Below are positions 34,554 through 46,774 of a DNA stretch of 64,000 nt, piece after piece (the first letter of the stretch is position 1; each line of letters starts with the position of its first letter). Position numbers and translations under genes: made by a program. The DNA is from Cephalotus follicularis. Its lineage: Eukaryota; Streptophyta; Magnoliopsida; Oxalidales; Cephalotaceae. The notes under the pieces were generated by a model. That model made no database searches and was not told the DNA's origin. It saw only the letters and a list, made by a program, of their open reading frames with translations. Location: contig BDDD01000269.1 in NCBI GenBank assembly GCA_001972305.1, positions 623,408 to 687,407 on the forward strand, given 5' to 3'.

Positions 34554-37000
34554 TAACGACGACTTAATCACTTATAACAACATCGATTTTGAACGATTAA
34601 AAACTAAGTTTATTTTAATAATGTAATACTCATGTTGAGTTTTATGCTACAACTTAAGTTTAATTCAAAATTTTAAAAATACGTAAAATTATAAAAATTT
34701 AAATTAATTTTTTGTTATCTTTAATTAATATATCGTTAATGAGTTATATATGCACGTTAAGTCCTGCAGGTACACTAAAACTAGTTATATATAAAAGTCA
34801 AATGATTAATTTTTAAACTGTGGATTGGGTTTATTCTTGACAACATGATTTACATTTTCAATATGTGCCATTTGACCATTATTACAAATGAGTGTGAAGT
34901 TTGCACATCCACATTATTTTCCTTTAGATTTATCAAAAATTATTAACTTATACATTACGATTCGTACCAGAATTATCCATCTTTTATCCTTCCTTGCGCG
35001 TTTACCACGCTTGGCTATAACAAACATAATTGGGAGCTATCACTCGTATAATTTGTCAAATTAAGGGACTCTTAGACTTTGATTTATATTTTAGGGGATG
35101 CCTCGGCTTTCTTTGTTAGTGTTAAATATGTTTCACCGCCATCAGTTAGATAAAGAGATCACGTACCCTTCCTCTCAAACATATGTTTATGAGCTGGATT
35201 TCAAGTTTATTTAAGGTGTTAAAGCTACCTTTAAGTTTTTTTTATCTAACTAAGATCATTATACAGTCTATGAGTCCAATCGAGCCTTTGATCCAATCAG
35301 GTCATGTTACTCACAATAATGTAGCCTTTGAGCCCAATCAGACAACGATGTTCACAATCTTTATGTTCGAAATAAGAGAGAGTGTTAAAAATATCCAACA
35401 TTTTCTAGATAAGAGGTTACTTACGCTTTGTATACTTGGAAACTCCGTTTCTGCCTCACAAATATTTTTATGAGTTGGATTCAAGTTTTTTCATGGTATT
35501 CCCCAAACTTATTTATCTAACGAAGACCATTATGCATGTTTTAAGCGTAATCGGATACTTAGACTTCTCATCCTCACACCCATGTTTATGGGTTAGACTT
35601 AAGTTTTTTATGGTATCAACATTAGGTCCTAAACCTTTTTATCCAATCAAGACTATTACACAATCTCTTTACTCAATCAAGCCAGGCGAATGTTAGAGAC
35701 ATCTTCCCTCCGCTAGAAATCACCTACGTTTTAAATATATTAGATACTCCTCTAAAAAATACATTTATTTTAGGTCCCGTCCACATTTTTTTGTTTAGGT
35801 TGTTGTTTGCGTATATACAACCATTGCATAATGATTCATGCACGCCACAATATACAATGTATTTGGATTTTTTTTCCTTTTAATTCCGCCTTCCCCATTT
35901 GTAGTTGAGAAAGTCTAGAGAGAACCATTAATTGTTTTTAGGTTATGTTGAACCATCTTAATCAATCAATCAATCGCATAAGTAGTAGGTTTCACTCCAT
36001 ATTTAAATATGATCCATCCACCATCGTGTAGCTTCGTTGACCTTGAATCAAATAGGAAAAGAAAAAGTCCTTACCAATTGTCTCATTTGTTTAGCCTATA
36101 ATTACGTATGCATGCAAGTAATTTGTCCGTCAAGCTTTTATCCAGCATAGACTAAAGATTGGTTTTTGGCTGGTGTCTGGTGATCAACAGGGCATGCAAA
36201 TTTAATAATTACCTCAAGTATTGACTAAGCAAATTACCATATGCAAGTTCACCAAGCTAGCTAGCAGTTTGACTGAGTCTCCCCATGAGGACGACGACTT
36301 CTCTCGCTTGTTAGTTGTGTAAATGTAACCAGCACACAATTTCACTATCAGTGCTTCTCTTGGTGGCATGGCATGCATGGGGCCTGAATTTGGGCTTTGG
36401 ATAGTGAATTTATTAGTTACTAAAAACTTCATCTTCAAGATGCATGATGATTGATACCGGTGAATAGTGATTAAATTGAAGACTGGGTTATCCCGAATTA
36501 TACACATTCATAAAAAGTGTTAGACAACATGGTGTACAATCTGATTTTAGTACAAATTGTGTGTCTTTGCTACGATCCAAGTGGGAATGAAACAGTCTCG
36601 TGCATGTTATGCAAATAGTGACTTTCACTTTCTCTCCCAAATAGACTAGTTATTGACTAGGCACTAGATATGGCCTGCACAAGCACTGGATATCTATCCT
36701 TAGATTTTAAGGGGCACTGACCTCCTACTAACTAGCACATAGAGGAGTAACGTAATTAACAAACTACTATACCATACCATATCACACCGTCTCAAAAATA
36801 GCGTTAATGATAGATTAAAATATTATTTATGATGTTTTAATTTTTAAAAATTAAAAATCAATTATTTTAATATTTAAATTAAAATACTATCTCACAGGTT
36901 GCCATCAACAACATTAATCTAAATATCTAATCAGAGACTTTTCCAGACAGAAACAGCACCTGCAGACTGTAGTTATAATTAGATTTTTATACAAAAGTAC
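34554..37000. other. Intergenic sequence with an old threefold repeat
   Basis: No gene is supported. Within it a motif TTTATGAGCTGGATTTCAAG with T-run and TATCTAACTAAGA is repeated three times in diverged form, at about 35185, 35470 and 35583. This suggests an old tandem duplication of about 110-290 bp. Otherwise AT-rich. Confidence 0.45.
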
Positions 37001-37007
37001 ATAATAT

Positions 37008-37025
37008 TATATATATATATATATG
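37008..37025. repeat. Short TA microsatellite
   Basis: About nine TA units. The following 480 bases show no supported gene. A 67-codon frame from 37217 has no recognisable features. Confidence 0.8.
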
Positions 37026-37509
37026 AGTATTATAAAGGGTGAGTGAAAAGTAGTTTTGAAGGGTTAACATGAGGAGGTTAAAGAAAATGACGAAGAAAGA
37101 GTTGGGAATTTTCGCTGTCCACTGTCCACCCCTTCATAATATTAAAGTACCGAATCATTATTATTATTTATTTTATTGGTAATTATTAATAGCAAAAAGG
37201 CTGGACCCCACTTTCATTGATACCTCTGATTCTGTATACGGTTCAATTCCCTATCATTGAATCGAACAACACCTCCGTCTCACTCACCGCCATTAATTGC
37301 GCGTCTGTGCCACGATTCCATTCATTGCAATCTCATAATCTACTTAGCTTTTATCATTCATTCTACCTTACATCACCAACACCAAAAACTAAAAAGGAAC
37401 AATTAAATAAAGCCAATTAATGGTATTATAACAAATGTGTACATCATTTTTTTTTAAATTCATTAGGAAAATCCCTATTTGTGTTCTTAGAATTTCGTTT
37501 TTAACAATT

Positions 37510-37911
37510 GTTTTAAAACATGGACTAGGTTGATCGGTCGAATCATGTTAGATCAGATATCGACTCTCTTCTAATTTAATAATTACTTAAATTTGTCTTA
37601 GAATTGACTTCAATTAGTCTGATACTGTAACTAAGTTGAATCATAATTGAACAGTTTGGTCACTAAAAAATAAATCAAACAATCAATCATTTTTTTAAAA
37701 AATATTTTAATATTATGTTTCTAATAACATTTGATATTTAACAATGTCAATACCAAAAATATATATCTAAATCACTAGCATTAAGCACATTATAACAACT
37801 TGTACCCATAAAAATACATATATGAAAATTAAATTGATGTGTATTAAATGTCTAATTGATCGGACTGAATCGACTACCTTGTTGGGTCAATAGTCGTCTG
37901 GATTTTAAAAC
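37510..37911. mobile_element. MITE with GTTTTAAAAC ends, second copy
   Basis: GTTTTAAAACATGGAC at the left and GTCTGGATTTTAAAAC at the right are inverted. TTGATCGGTCG and TAATTGATCGGAC lie just inside. Same design as 2176-2461. TSD not resolved. Confidence 0.5.
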
Positions 37912-38473
37912 ATTATTTTTAACTTTTAAATTTTTTATTTATAATTAAAATCAAGTTTTAGAATAATTTTTAGTTTTTAAAATTATATCTCTTCATGAAA
38001 AACTAAAGACAAAAATTAAAAACTGAAGTGGTGTAATTTTTACCTTTAGCTTAAAAACTATCAAAAAGACTAAAAAAAGTAAAAATCAAAGCTGGTTTTC
38101 AAACGTAACTTTAGTTTATCTCATCTTCCTTGAGTCCAAATTATTCATGTAGGAAGTGCAAAATTTATAAAATGCATAGATAGATTTCAATATTTAAATT
38201 TATGCCATTTGTCATTTCAGTTAATAAAACTATAAAGATGTCAATCTTTTAGTTTCTTTATTGCACTCATGATGAGACCGGATATTCTATTATAAATATC
38301 TGATAATCTAGAGACTAGATCCGATAGCAGTTGCCTATATTTGATCTTGTTTGGATTCAAATCTTCTTTTGTCTTGTTATCATTTTATGTAGGTTGTATT
38401 TTTGTGTGATAATCGAAGCTTCACTCGCCTTAACCCTACTTCATCCGAAATCCTCGAAAAGACGCAGACTAAA
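37912..38473. other. AT-rich intergenic sequence, no gene seen
   Basis: Nothing recognisable. Confidence 0.55.
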
Positions 38474-39885
38474 ACTCTGTTTGGTAATACTGTGGGAGAA
38501 AGTGCTGTGAGAAAAAGTGTTGTAGGATGGTACTGTGGGAGAAAGTTGTGCTATGGCTGAAGCTGTTTGGTAATATTGTACGAGAAAGTGCTTTCTGATA
38601 AAAATTGTATTGTTTATATATTTGATAAATCTTTTTATGACATTATTGTAAATGTATAAATTTATTAAAATAGACATAATAATAATATTAATAATAATAT
38701 ACATAATTTGATTATTTATTTATTTATTTATTACTGATAGCCTCACTTTGAACATTTTGGATTGAGTATCAAATGTTTCAAAGTCTATATCTTGTATGTT
38801 ATTCCTCTTAATAAAATTATATAATGTCATTATCGTTGTGAGTTCAATTTTCATTTGTTTATTGTATAGTACTAATTTTATAATCTTCCTTTTTTTTCAT
38901 ACCCCAAAACAATCATCGAATCACACCATCACCTCCACCCAACGCCCCATCATCAAAACAACCCACAATCTGCATCACACCATCACCTGCCTCCAAACAG
39001 TGACACCATCGTCAACATCTGTCGTAGCCACCATCACCACCACCTACCTCACTGTCAACTAAATGTATCAAAATCAAAACCATAAGACCCACACAAACCG
39101 GCAATCACAAATCACAAACCCATGCTCACAACCATCAGCTCCTACACATATCCAGTAACGCCAAAACAAAACCACACCAAAACAAAGCAGCACCAACACC
39201 AAACGCCACTGCCCTCATCCTCCAAAAGCCACTATACCATTGTAATCACATACACCAACAAACCTGTCAACAACAAAAATCAAGACCACAAATCCCTAAC
39301 ATCACCGCCAAAAACCCATTGCCACAGCACAACCATTATAGCCAAAATCAACAAGCCAAAAACCATATCCCTTGTGAACTATCATAAATACCAAAACGAT
39401 AGCTCCAATCAAAATACCCATGTCTACATCAAAACTCCGCTTCCTAGATCATCGTCTGTCTGTTCGCTGAGAAGACGAGGGATTAAAGAGGGCGGGAGTC
39501 GTGCTTGAGTAGAGGCTTGCGTGAGGGAAAGAGGCACTGAAGTGTGAGGGGGATAGGTTGGAAACGCACTTGTTGGCGGACTGGCGGGGAGGGGCTTGAG
39601 AGGCAGAGGCACGCCGTGAAGAGAGAGAGGGTAGGAGTTGTGCTTGAGCAGATGAAGCGTGAGGGATGAGGGAAAGAGGGACGAAGCATGAAAGAGAGAG
39701 GAGAATGCACTACAGCTCGAGAACGCGTTAAATTTAACGCGTTCTTAATCCCTAAGGTTTAAAACGACGTTTTGTAGAACTGCGTTTTAATTTTTTTACC
39801 AAACGCATCAAAACAACGTTTTGTCAAAAAAAAAAACTTCCCCCAACTGCGTTTGGTAACGCAAAACGCGTTACCAAACGCAGCT
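38474..39885. mobile_element. Non-autonomous DNA transposon related to the one at 33340, opposite orientation (1.4 kb)
   Basis: The left end is AACTCTGTTTGGTAATAC. The right end reverse-complemented is AAGCTGCGTTTGGTAACGC. The interior is CA-rich on the plus strand (ACCACCACC, CCATCATCAAAACAACC), mirroring the GT-rich interior of 33340-34544. No clear TSD. The right end itself folds as a 16-bp hairpin (39847-39883). Open frames in the C-rich interior lack domains and are not called. Confidence 0.6.
39720..39745. repeat. Perfect 26-bp palindrome
   Basis: The half-site AGAACGCGTTAAA is followed immediately by its exact reverse complement, with no spacer. It contains two ACGCGT cores. It lies inside the element at 38474-39885. 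Confidence 0.9.
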
Positions 39886-40509
39886 TAATACGGCTGGGTT
39901 TGCAGTTGAGCATCACATATTAATTGAGATTTTTGTGATCATTTTCGGTCAGAGAGGATTATGTGTATTGTTGTGTCTCGTTTAATACTAGTGTTTCACG
40001 GTTTTGTCCAAATTTGATATATTATTGTGTCTTATTGAATACGAGTGAATATTAACATAATTTGATTTTTATTTATAACCACATATATGTTAATATTTAT
40101 AAATTGATTAATCCAATTTATTTATTGTTGAATGAAATAATGTATGATTATCAAAACAAAATCTGTTTAAGCTTACATTATATATAATATATGGTGAGAG
40201 ACTAAAAGGAAAAAAACAAGAATCAAATTTAGCTAACAACCACCAAAGACACATGCTCATGTGTAAAAAGAAATAGGTAAAATAGTGGCGGGAACCTAAT
40301 CTAATCCAAAGAATTAAAAAAGTGATATTTACGCACATGGGATGCGTCTGAAACTGAACCTCCCCAAAATCAGTAGTTATTTCCTATCCCATCTTGCTTC
40401 ATTTCATTTCATTTCCCAGTACCACATTATTCACTGCTTCTTCTACTTCCTTCTCAATCAACTCTCTTCAAAAGAGCAAAACAAGAAGAACCCAAATACA
40501 TAAAACGAC
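39886..40509 (+). promoter_or_regulatory. Upstream region and probable 5' UTR of the ARM-repeat gene
   Basis: The last about 150 bases before the ATG are C- and T-rich on the plus strand (TTTCATTTCATTTCCC, CTTCTACTTCC), typical of a plant 5' UTR. No unambiguous TATA box was identified. Confidence 0.4.
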
Positions 40510-42165
40510 ATGAAAGCAGAAGCAAACGACGACCCAATCACCCTCTCAAGCCACCTCCTTTCTTCCCTCCTCCAAGAAATCACACTAACTCATTACTTCA
40601 AAGGCAAATGGTCCCTTATCAAAACCAAACTCACCCATCTCCATACCCAGCTCACCACCGATTGCACCGACTTCTTCAACACCAACCCTCTCTCTCTCGA
40701 CCTCCTCCACTCAATCTCTCAAACCCTAACCGACGCCGTTTTGTTAGCCCGGAAGTGTCAATCCCCGAGTTTGACGGATGGTAAGCTCAAGACCCAGAGT
40801 GATATTGACTCCACCTTGGCCAAGCTAGATCGACATATCAATGACGCTGACGTCCTTATCAAAAGTGCCTTCTTTCAAGACGACGCCGTCGTTTTGACCT
40901 CTGGGTCAACGTCCAAGAGAGAGGCTGTACGGGTTGAGTCGAGGAACTTGATAACTCGGTTGCAGATTGGCGGTACTGAGTCCAAGAACTCGGCCATGGA
41001 CTCGGTCTTAACTTTGCTTCAAGAGGATGACAAGAACGTGATGATTGCTGTGGCGCAAGGCATCGTTCCCGTGCTCGTGCGTTTATTGGATTCTAGCTCC
41101 TTGCAGATGAAAGAGAAAGCCGTTGCCGCCATTTCTAGGGTCTCCATGGTCGATAGCAGCAAACATGCGTTGGTCGCTGAGGGTTTGTCGCTTCTGAATC
41201 ATCTGCTTCGGGTTCTCGAATCGGGTAGTGGGTTTTCGAAGGAAAAGGCGTGTGTTGCTCTTCAAGCTCTGAGTTTCTCGAGAGAGAACGCGAGGACAAT
41301 TGGGTCGAGAGGAGGCATTTCGTCTCTGCTAGAGATTTGCCAGGGTGGCACTCCCGGTTCGCAGGCTTTTGCAGCTGGGGTTTTGAAAGATCTTGCAATT
41401 ATCTCTGAGATTAGAGAGAACTTTATTGAAGAGAATGCTATTGTTGTTTTGTTGGGTTTGTTGGCTTATGGGACTGCATTAGCGCAAGAAAATGCAATTG
41501 GGTGTTTGTGTAATTTGGTATCTGATGATGATAACCTGAAAATCTTGATTGTTAAGGAAGGTGGGATTGATTCCTTGAAGAATTTCTGGGATTCAGGTCC
41601 TAATATACGGGGTCTTGAAGTTGCTGTCGAGTTGTTAAGGATTTTGGCCTCATGTGTTCCAATTGCTGATGTTCTTGTTTTAAATGGGTTTATACCTCGT
41701 CTTGTGGTGGTTTTGAGTTGTGGGGTTTTAGATGTGAGGATTGCCGCAGCACGAGCTGTTTATGAGCTTGGATTTAGCACCAAGACAAGGAAAGAGATGG
41801 GTGAGTGTGGTTGCATTGTTCCTTTGATTAAGTTGTTAGATGGTAAGGCTGTTGATGAGAAAGAAGCCGCCGCGAAGGCCTTGTCGACACTCATGTTGTA
41901 TGCTGGTAATAGGAGGGTCTTTAGAAAGGATGAGAGAGGGATAGTGAGTGCAGTTCAGCTTTTGGATCCGTCAATACAGAATTTGGATAAGAGATACCCT
42001 GTATCTATATTGGCCTCGCTTGTGCATTCTAAGAAGTGTAGAACACAAATGATTGCTGCTGGTGCTTGTGTGTTTTTGCAAAAACTTGTTGAGATGGAGG
42101 TCGAGGGGGCTAAGAAGTTATCGGCTAGTCTTGGTCGTGGTAAAATTTGGGCGTTTTTGCCATAG
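40510..42165 (+). CDS. Armadillo (ARM) repeat protein, U-box-like N-terminal domain without a U-box
   Basis: An intact intronless gene of 551 codons, the clearest host gene here. Residues about 10-110 form a helical N-terminal domain like that of plant PUB/ARM proteins (LSSLLQEITLTHYFKGKW, LTDAVLLARKCQ). Residues about 155-540 are ARM repeats, helical pairs such as GIVPVLVRLLDSSSLQMKEK, GGISSLLEICQGGTPGSQAF and GCIVPLIKLLDGK. No U-box lies between them, so it is not predicted to be an E3 ligase by itself. The C-terminus SLGRGKIWAFLP matches the usual end of this plant family. ARM repeats bind partner proteins; the partner and pathway are not shown. The start is the first ATG of the frame, after a pyrimidine-rich leader. 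Codon usage is coding-like, with no breaks. Confidence 0.93.
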   Translation: MKAEANDDPITLSSHLLSSLLQEITLTHYFKGKWSLIKTKLTHLHTQLTTDCTDFFNTNPLSLDLLHSISQTLTDAVLLARKCQSPSLTDGKLKTQSDIDSTLAKLDRHINDADVLIKSAFFQDDAVVLTSGSTSKREAVRVESRNLITRLQIGGTESKNSAMDSVLTLLQEDDKNVMIAVAQGIVPVLVRLLDSSSLQMKEKAVAAISRVSMVDSSKHALVAEGLSLLNHLLRVLESGSGFSKEKACVALQALSFSRENARTIGSRGGISSLLEICQGGTPGSQAFAAGVLKDLAIISEIRENFIEENAIVVLLGLLAYGTALAQENAIGCLCNLVSDDDNLKILIVKEGGIDSLKNFWDSGPNIRGLEVAVELLRILASCVPIADVLVLNGFIPRLVVVLSCGVLDVRIAAARAVYELGFSTKTRKEMGECGCIVPLIKLLDGKAVDEKEAAAKALSTLMLYAGNRRVFRKDERGIVSAVQLLDPSIQNLDKRYPVSILASLVHSKKCRTQMIAAGACVFLQKLVEMEVEGAKKLSASLGRGKIWAFLP

Positions 42166-44694
42166 CATAAAAATGGTAAGAGGTCTCCATATGGCATATT
42201 GATGTGTGGATTGTTCATTAATCTTTATGTACAATAGCTGTGTTTCTTTAATTCTTCTTTTAAATTTCCACTTGTTCTTGTTCATAGTAATTGTCAGTTT
42301 TCCATAGAAGTAAATATTTATAAATGTTGCTAGTCTAATTATTGACAAGATGTTTCTTTGTAGAGACATAATATCTGTTTGGTGAACTAATTGGATTGAA
42401 TTTCAGGTTTTTACCAGAAGCTTAATGTTATTTAATAATTCTGTGTGGTAATAATTTCTGACTTATTTCTTGAATAGGTGAGTATGGTTTGGTTGAGTTA
42501 TAGTGCATAAAAAAGGCATGTCTTATAATGTCATTTCTCCTCCCTTGTGAGATACTAGATACATCAAGTAAATTATATATTTGTAATTTAGATTGTACAT
42601 GCAAATGTGGTGGAGAATTTCTCTAAACTAATGTTTCCATCATATAACTGGTATGCCTTTCATTTAACTTCGATATGCCTATTTTGCATGATTGTCTTCA
42701 GCAGCCATATTCGTTGCTCACGGTCGATATCTATTCTGGACTGAGCTTCTCTACGTTTCTATAGCTATCAATTTTCCGTTTATTATAAATTAGGAAATCC
42801 TTTTGCTGAGTATTTCATTTTTCTGTCTAAGAAGATCCAGCATTTGTGCTTTCTAGTCCTCCATCTTCTGAAGCTGTTGCATAGAGTTGGAAGATGAAAT
42901 ATCTAAGCAATCTTAGCGGCCATTGGACAATTAACTTAATTAAAGATTCTCTCCTAGTGTTACATAGGTTCTTTCAACAATGATATAGGCCTGCATTCTG
43001 GTTTATGACCGAATTTACCTCACACAAGCTAAGTCAAAGTTCTCTCCTAAATTGATAGTTTCTTTAGTCAACTGTATGGCATGAGTTGATGATTTGTTTA
43101 GTCAAGTATATAACATTTCTTCTTTTTCCCTTTTCTTACTTTAATTTCTGGTGTTAATATGTAATGCTCCCAAAGTGATTTAGTATACATATATCCATTC
43201 AGGTTGTTGTAATAATACTATGGATAGTGTCCAAATGGACACCAAAATTATACTATGGATAGTTGATAGTTTGATAGATGTTTGGTAGCTGTGGGTCTAT
43301 ACCATGTGCACTTGTTCGTATGACCATGTGCGTCTGTTTTATATGATTCATTGTTGGCTGTTACCAGGTAAGGACCCTCCGGATTTTGTTCTCACTTTGG
43401 AGTCATTCTACTCATTGTTATTAAAATAACTACTTGTTTGGAAGTTAAGAACTCTGCTTTAGCCAAATACCTGTGTATTACTATTTGATAGTAGTTGGCA
43501 TGCTACCTCCAAGGGTGAATTGTGAACCTAAATGGATGACTAAATCCTAAGGTTTGGTGAAATTAAGAGAGCTAAATGGATGCACTGTGTTACTATGTAC
43601 CTTTCTTCATTCTGTTGTTGAAGAGTGCATATAAAGGTTAGGTTGGACCCAAATTCCATGTAGCAATCCCAGAAAGGTCCAACGAAATATTGACATGTCT
43701 TTAGAGTCAGCCCGGTGAATGGACTGATGACACGTGTGAGCGACTATGTGTCATTCGCATTCGCATGAGCACCAGTGAACATTTTAAGGATAGGTGCTGC
43801 ATGATGCATGAGCAGTAAAAAGAGGAAATAACATTCTTATATGATATTAGTAAAATTTCGTGGATTGCAGGGATTATAATCCAGTATATTCACCCATCGC
43901 ATCCAACTAGATGAACATGAACTCAAACCATGTAATAGAGTAGATCTCTGACAACAACAATTCATCAAGGTCAATGCCTTTGGTTGCAGTTGCACATAAA
44001 AGACTAAAGAATTTAAACAAGGAATGTTACCAATCCAGATACAGGCCCACAAAGCTTTATGAAGAGTTTAGTTTGTTCATCCATTTTTTCAAGACCCCAT
44101 AACTGGGCTATTTTTAGGTTTTGAAATTCTTCTAAATGTTCTGTAAACACCAAGGGTGGTTCTACATAGCAGAGGTGAAGCTATGAATCACCATAATCAT
44201 GTAAAATTCTAGGTTGAGATAATGAAACGTAAGTATTGTAGTGAGTAATAATATTACTGTATTCTAAATGGATTTTCTAAGATATAGCATAAGAATCACT
44301 TAGGCACAATTTCCTGCTTCGAATTTCAATTGTTAAGTGTAATTTAAAATATAAACAAATCATGATTTGGCGTTGTCATTTGGCAGACATTATAGTTTGA
44401 GAAAATGAACATAGAGTCCCATGTAATGAGAAATTTATAGTATCATTATCTCATATTTGAATCAGTAATTTTTGAGTTTTATCTTTCCTGCTTGCCCTTA
44501 AATGTTTTTATTTCTTATCAAATTGCTTTCTTCAACATGGTTTGCACATTTATAATGAACTTCAACTAAATCACAACTTAGAAAATCTCATTTAGCAGCT
44601 CTTGTTGCAAGCGGTGGGGGTAATCATATATGCAACTTGGTATATGTTCCATGTTGCGTCTGTGGGTAATTTTCTTACAGTGCTACTCATTGAA

Positions 44695-44777
44695 TTGAAA
44701 TTTTCGGTTCGACGGTTTTTTACAAGTTTAGGATCGGTTTAGAAAATTGTCAAACCGAACCATGAATGTCCCTATCT
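44695..44777. mobile_element. Relic of the CGGTTCGG hAT-MITE family
   Basis: TTTTCGGTTCGACGG and AAACCGAACCATGAATGTCC resemble the right end of the MITE at 28325-29004 (AAACCGAACCATGAACACCC). Only about 80 bases remain and no TSD was found. Confidence 0.5.
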
Positions 44778-45202
44778 ATGATAAAGAATCACCAAAAGTT
44801 TTCTTCAATTTCGGAGTGCATGACACTACTAAAGTACACAATACTTTGACTCACCTTAGGAAGAGGACTTGGTACGGTGGCAAGTAATACCATTGATTGC
44901 CTTAAAAAAAACAAAAACTTAGTTATCCGATTCCCATATGTATAATCCTTTGACCAATTAATGACCAACATATTATCGATTTTATCATTTAATGTTAGAA
45001 TTGATTTTTTGTATAATCCTTTTACCAATTAATGAGTGACATATTATCAATTTTATCATTTACTATTGGACTTGATTTTTCTTTTTATGAGACTGAGAAT
45101 TGATATTTAAAAAAAATTATAATAGGAAAAATTGGTCAGGAAATTTTGCATTCATATCACAAAGAGATGACATATCAAATAATAGTTAAGTATTTATTGT
45201 AA

Positions 45203-45242
45203 AGATTTCATCATTATTATAAAGATTTCATCATTATTATTA
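45203..45242. repeat. 20-bp tandem duplication
   Basis: AAAGATTTCATCATTATTAT occurs twice in a row, followed by a partial third copy (TAAGATTACATTC). Confidence 0.85.
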
Positions 45243-45430
45243 AGATTACATTCTTATCCTATAAAAAAGATTCGTCTATGGTATACCCACATTAATTATA
45301 TAAACTCTATACAATACTTTTTTAAAATTACAAAAAAAGAAAAAAAAAACATCTATTGTAGTAGAAGTCACGTTAAATTAACAGGTTAGTCTTAGGGGTT
45401 GCTTGTTACGAGGGTATCTCAGATAGTCCC

Positions 45431-46543
45431 TGTTGATACAGAAATCCTTCTCTCAACAGTATCCTACGTGGAGGACTTTGATTTGTTAAGAGAAACGCTT
45501 GAAACTGATGCCTGTAAGGAAGAAACTGATCTAGTACACCTGCACAAGGTAACAACAATGGTGATGGCCCAGGAGGTTGTTCTCCCGGAGACACTCCGAC
45601 GCTCAAGTTAGTCAAGTGCAGATGGAATAATATGCTCTCTTGAATGTAAAAATTGCTGACCTTTGTTCAGTATGTTGAACTTATATTTATAGTGGTGTTT
45701 GGGTAACTGATTGAGCATGAAATTCGGAATAGATGACTGTCCCCTAAGGAAATTCCGAGGATCTCGGGATTTCCCTTATCTCCACCGGAATTATCTCTTC
45801 TTTCCTTTATCTCCTCCTAGATTATCTCCTCTTTCCTTTTGTGGTAGTTGATTAGGATTCTATCTCCTTGTATGGATAGGTACTGATCCCTTGTAATTCG
45901 GTGAAGTTAATCCCCTTATCCTGTCTTCCATATTTGTTGATAGTTATCCTTATCTTTTATACTTAGAAGATAAGGGCCCTGGAATTTTGGCTAACTCCCT
46001 GTCCTCATTCCGTAAATGAGGAGGAGACCTTCAGTCCGAGGAAAGGAGCTGTTGTGAAGCCAATGAGATAGTCAGCCCCTGACCCCGTAGTCTTCTCGGC
46101 CTATGGACCTTTATTTAAATTGGATGGTCTTTGGTTCTTTGACTAAGGAAAGAGATCTTGGGAGCGGTACCATTGGGCGTATCCTCGGCACTTATGCCGA
46201 GGAGAGGTTCTCCATAAAGTTGTTGCTTCCTCGGCTGTCTGAAACCGGTTCAGATTATGAAGTCACTTGTAATAGACCTCTTGTTATGTGGCCGAGGGTA
46301 TCCTCTGCTGGATTGCTTCAAATGGTGTCCTCGGACATGGAGCAGAGGTGGATAACGTTTACACTGAAATCACTGGGTGTCCTCGGCACTTATGCCGAGG
46401 AAGAGTCCTCCTTATATCACTGTTTTACAGGTCAACAGGCTTCCTCGGCCTTTAACTCATCAATTCTCGTCACTTGAACACTTGTCCGTGTTTGCATAAG
46501 GACACGTGTCGCATCAGATTTAACTTGATTTTTTCCCATATCA
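45431..46543 (-). mobile_element. Solo LTR of a gypsy element related to the one at 18524-30525
   Basis: It begins TGTTGATACAGAAATCC and ends CCATATCA, with a perfect TSD GTCCC (45426-45430, 46544-46548). Its first about 200 bases match the gypsy LTRs (AACAGTATCC, GACTTTGATTTGTT), but it is longer (1,113 bp versus 618). No internal domains follow, so it arose by LTR-LTR recombination. It carries two copies of an 8-bp-stem hairpin, CCTCGGCA-CTTA-TGCCGAGG (46183-46202, 46381-46400). Strand is assigned by similarity to the minus-strand element. Confidence 0.88.
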
Positions 46544-46548
46544 GTCCC

Positions 46549-46765
46549 TAACTTTGGGGCTATCTAAGATACCCTTCTAAATTGATTTTTTTTTTTTAAA
46601 GTTTTGTATGAATGTTTTAGATGATATAATACTATAGTAAAAATTTAGATAGACAAATAATTTTGTAAATTGATATACTAAATAGATTTATATTTGCACA
46701 TATCTTTATATTTCACATACCCTCCCTAATATAACAGTGTACCAAACGATCCCTTACTCTTATTA
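46549..46765. other. AT-rich spacer
   Basis: No gene seen. Confidence 0.6.
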
Positions 46766-46774
46766 TTGAATTTA

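Larger units (their letters stand above)
42166..45425. other. 3' flank of the ARM gene and intergenic DNA
   Basis: The 3' UTR begins at 42166. GGTAAGAGG at about 42175 could be a donor for a 3'-UTR intron. No second gene is supported over the next 3.2 kb. A 71-codon minus frame at 44052-43837 has no family resemblance. Small items: a MITE relic at 44695-44777 and a 20-bp duplication at 45203-45242. Confidence 0.5.

Noticed and set aside
36214-36507. 97-codon minus frame
   Set aside because: No family resemblance, in AT-rich intergenic sequence.
38796-39508. Thr/His-rich plus-strand frames
   Set aside because: They are translations of the CA-rich interior of a non-autonomous transposon. No domain or start context.
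41083-41398. Minus-strand frames within the ARM gene
   Set aside because: They are shadows of the intact ARM-repeat coding sequence.
43837-44052. 71-codon minus frame between the two host genes
   Set aside because: No recognisable motif, splice partner or promoter.
45399-46477. Plus-strand frames in the solo LTR (70 and 124 codons)
   Set aside because: They lie wholly within an LTR defined by a perfect TSD, with no protein similarity.
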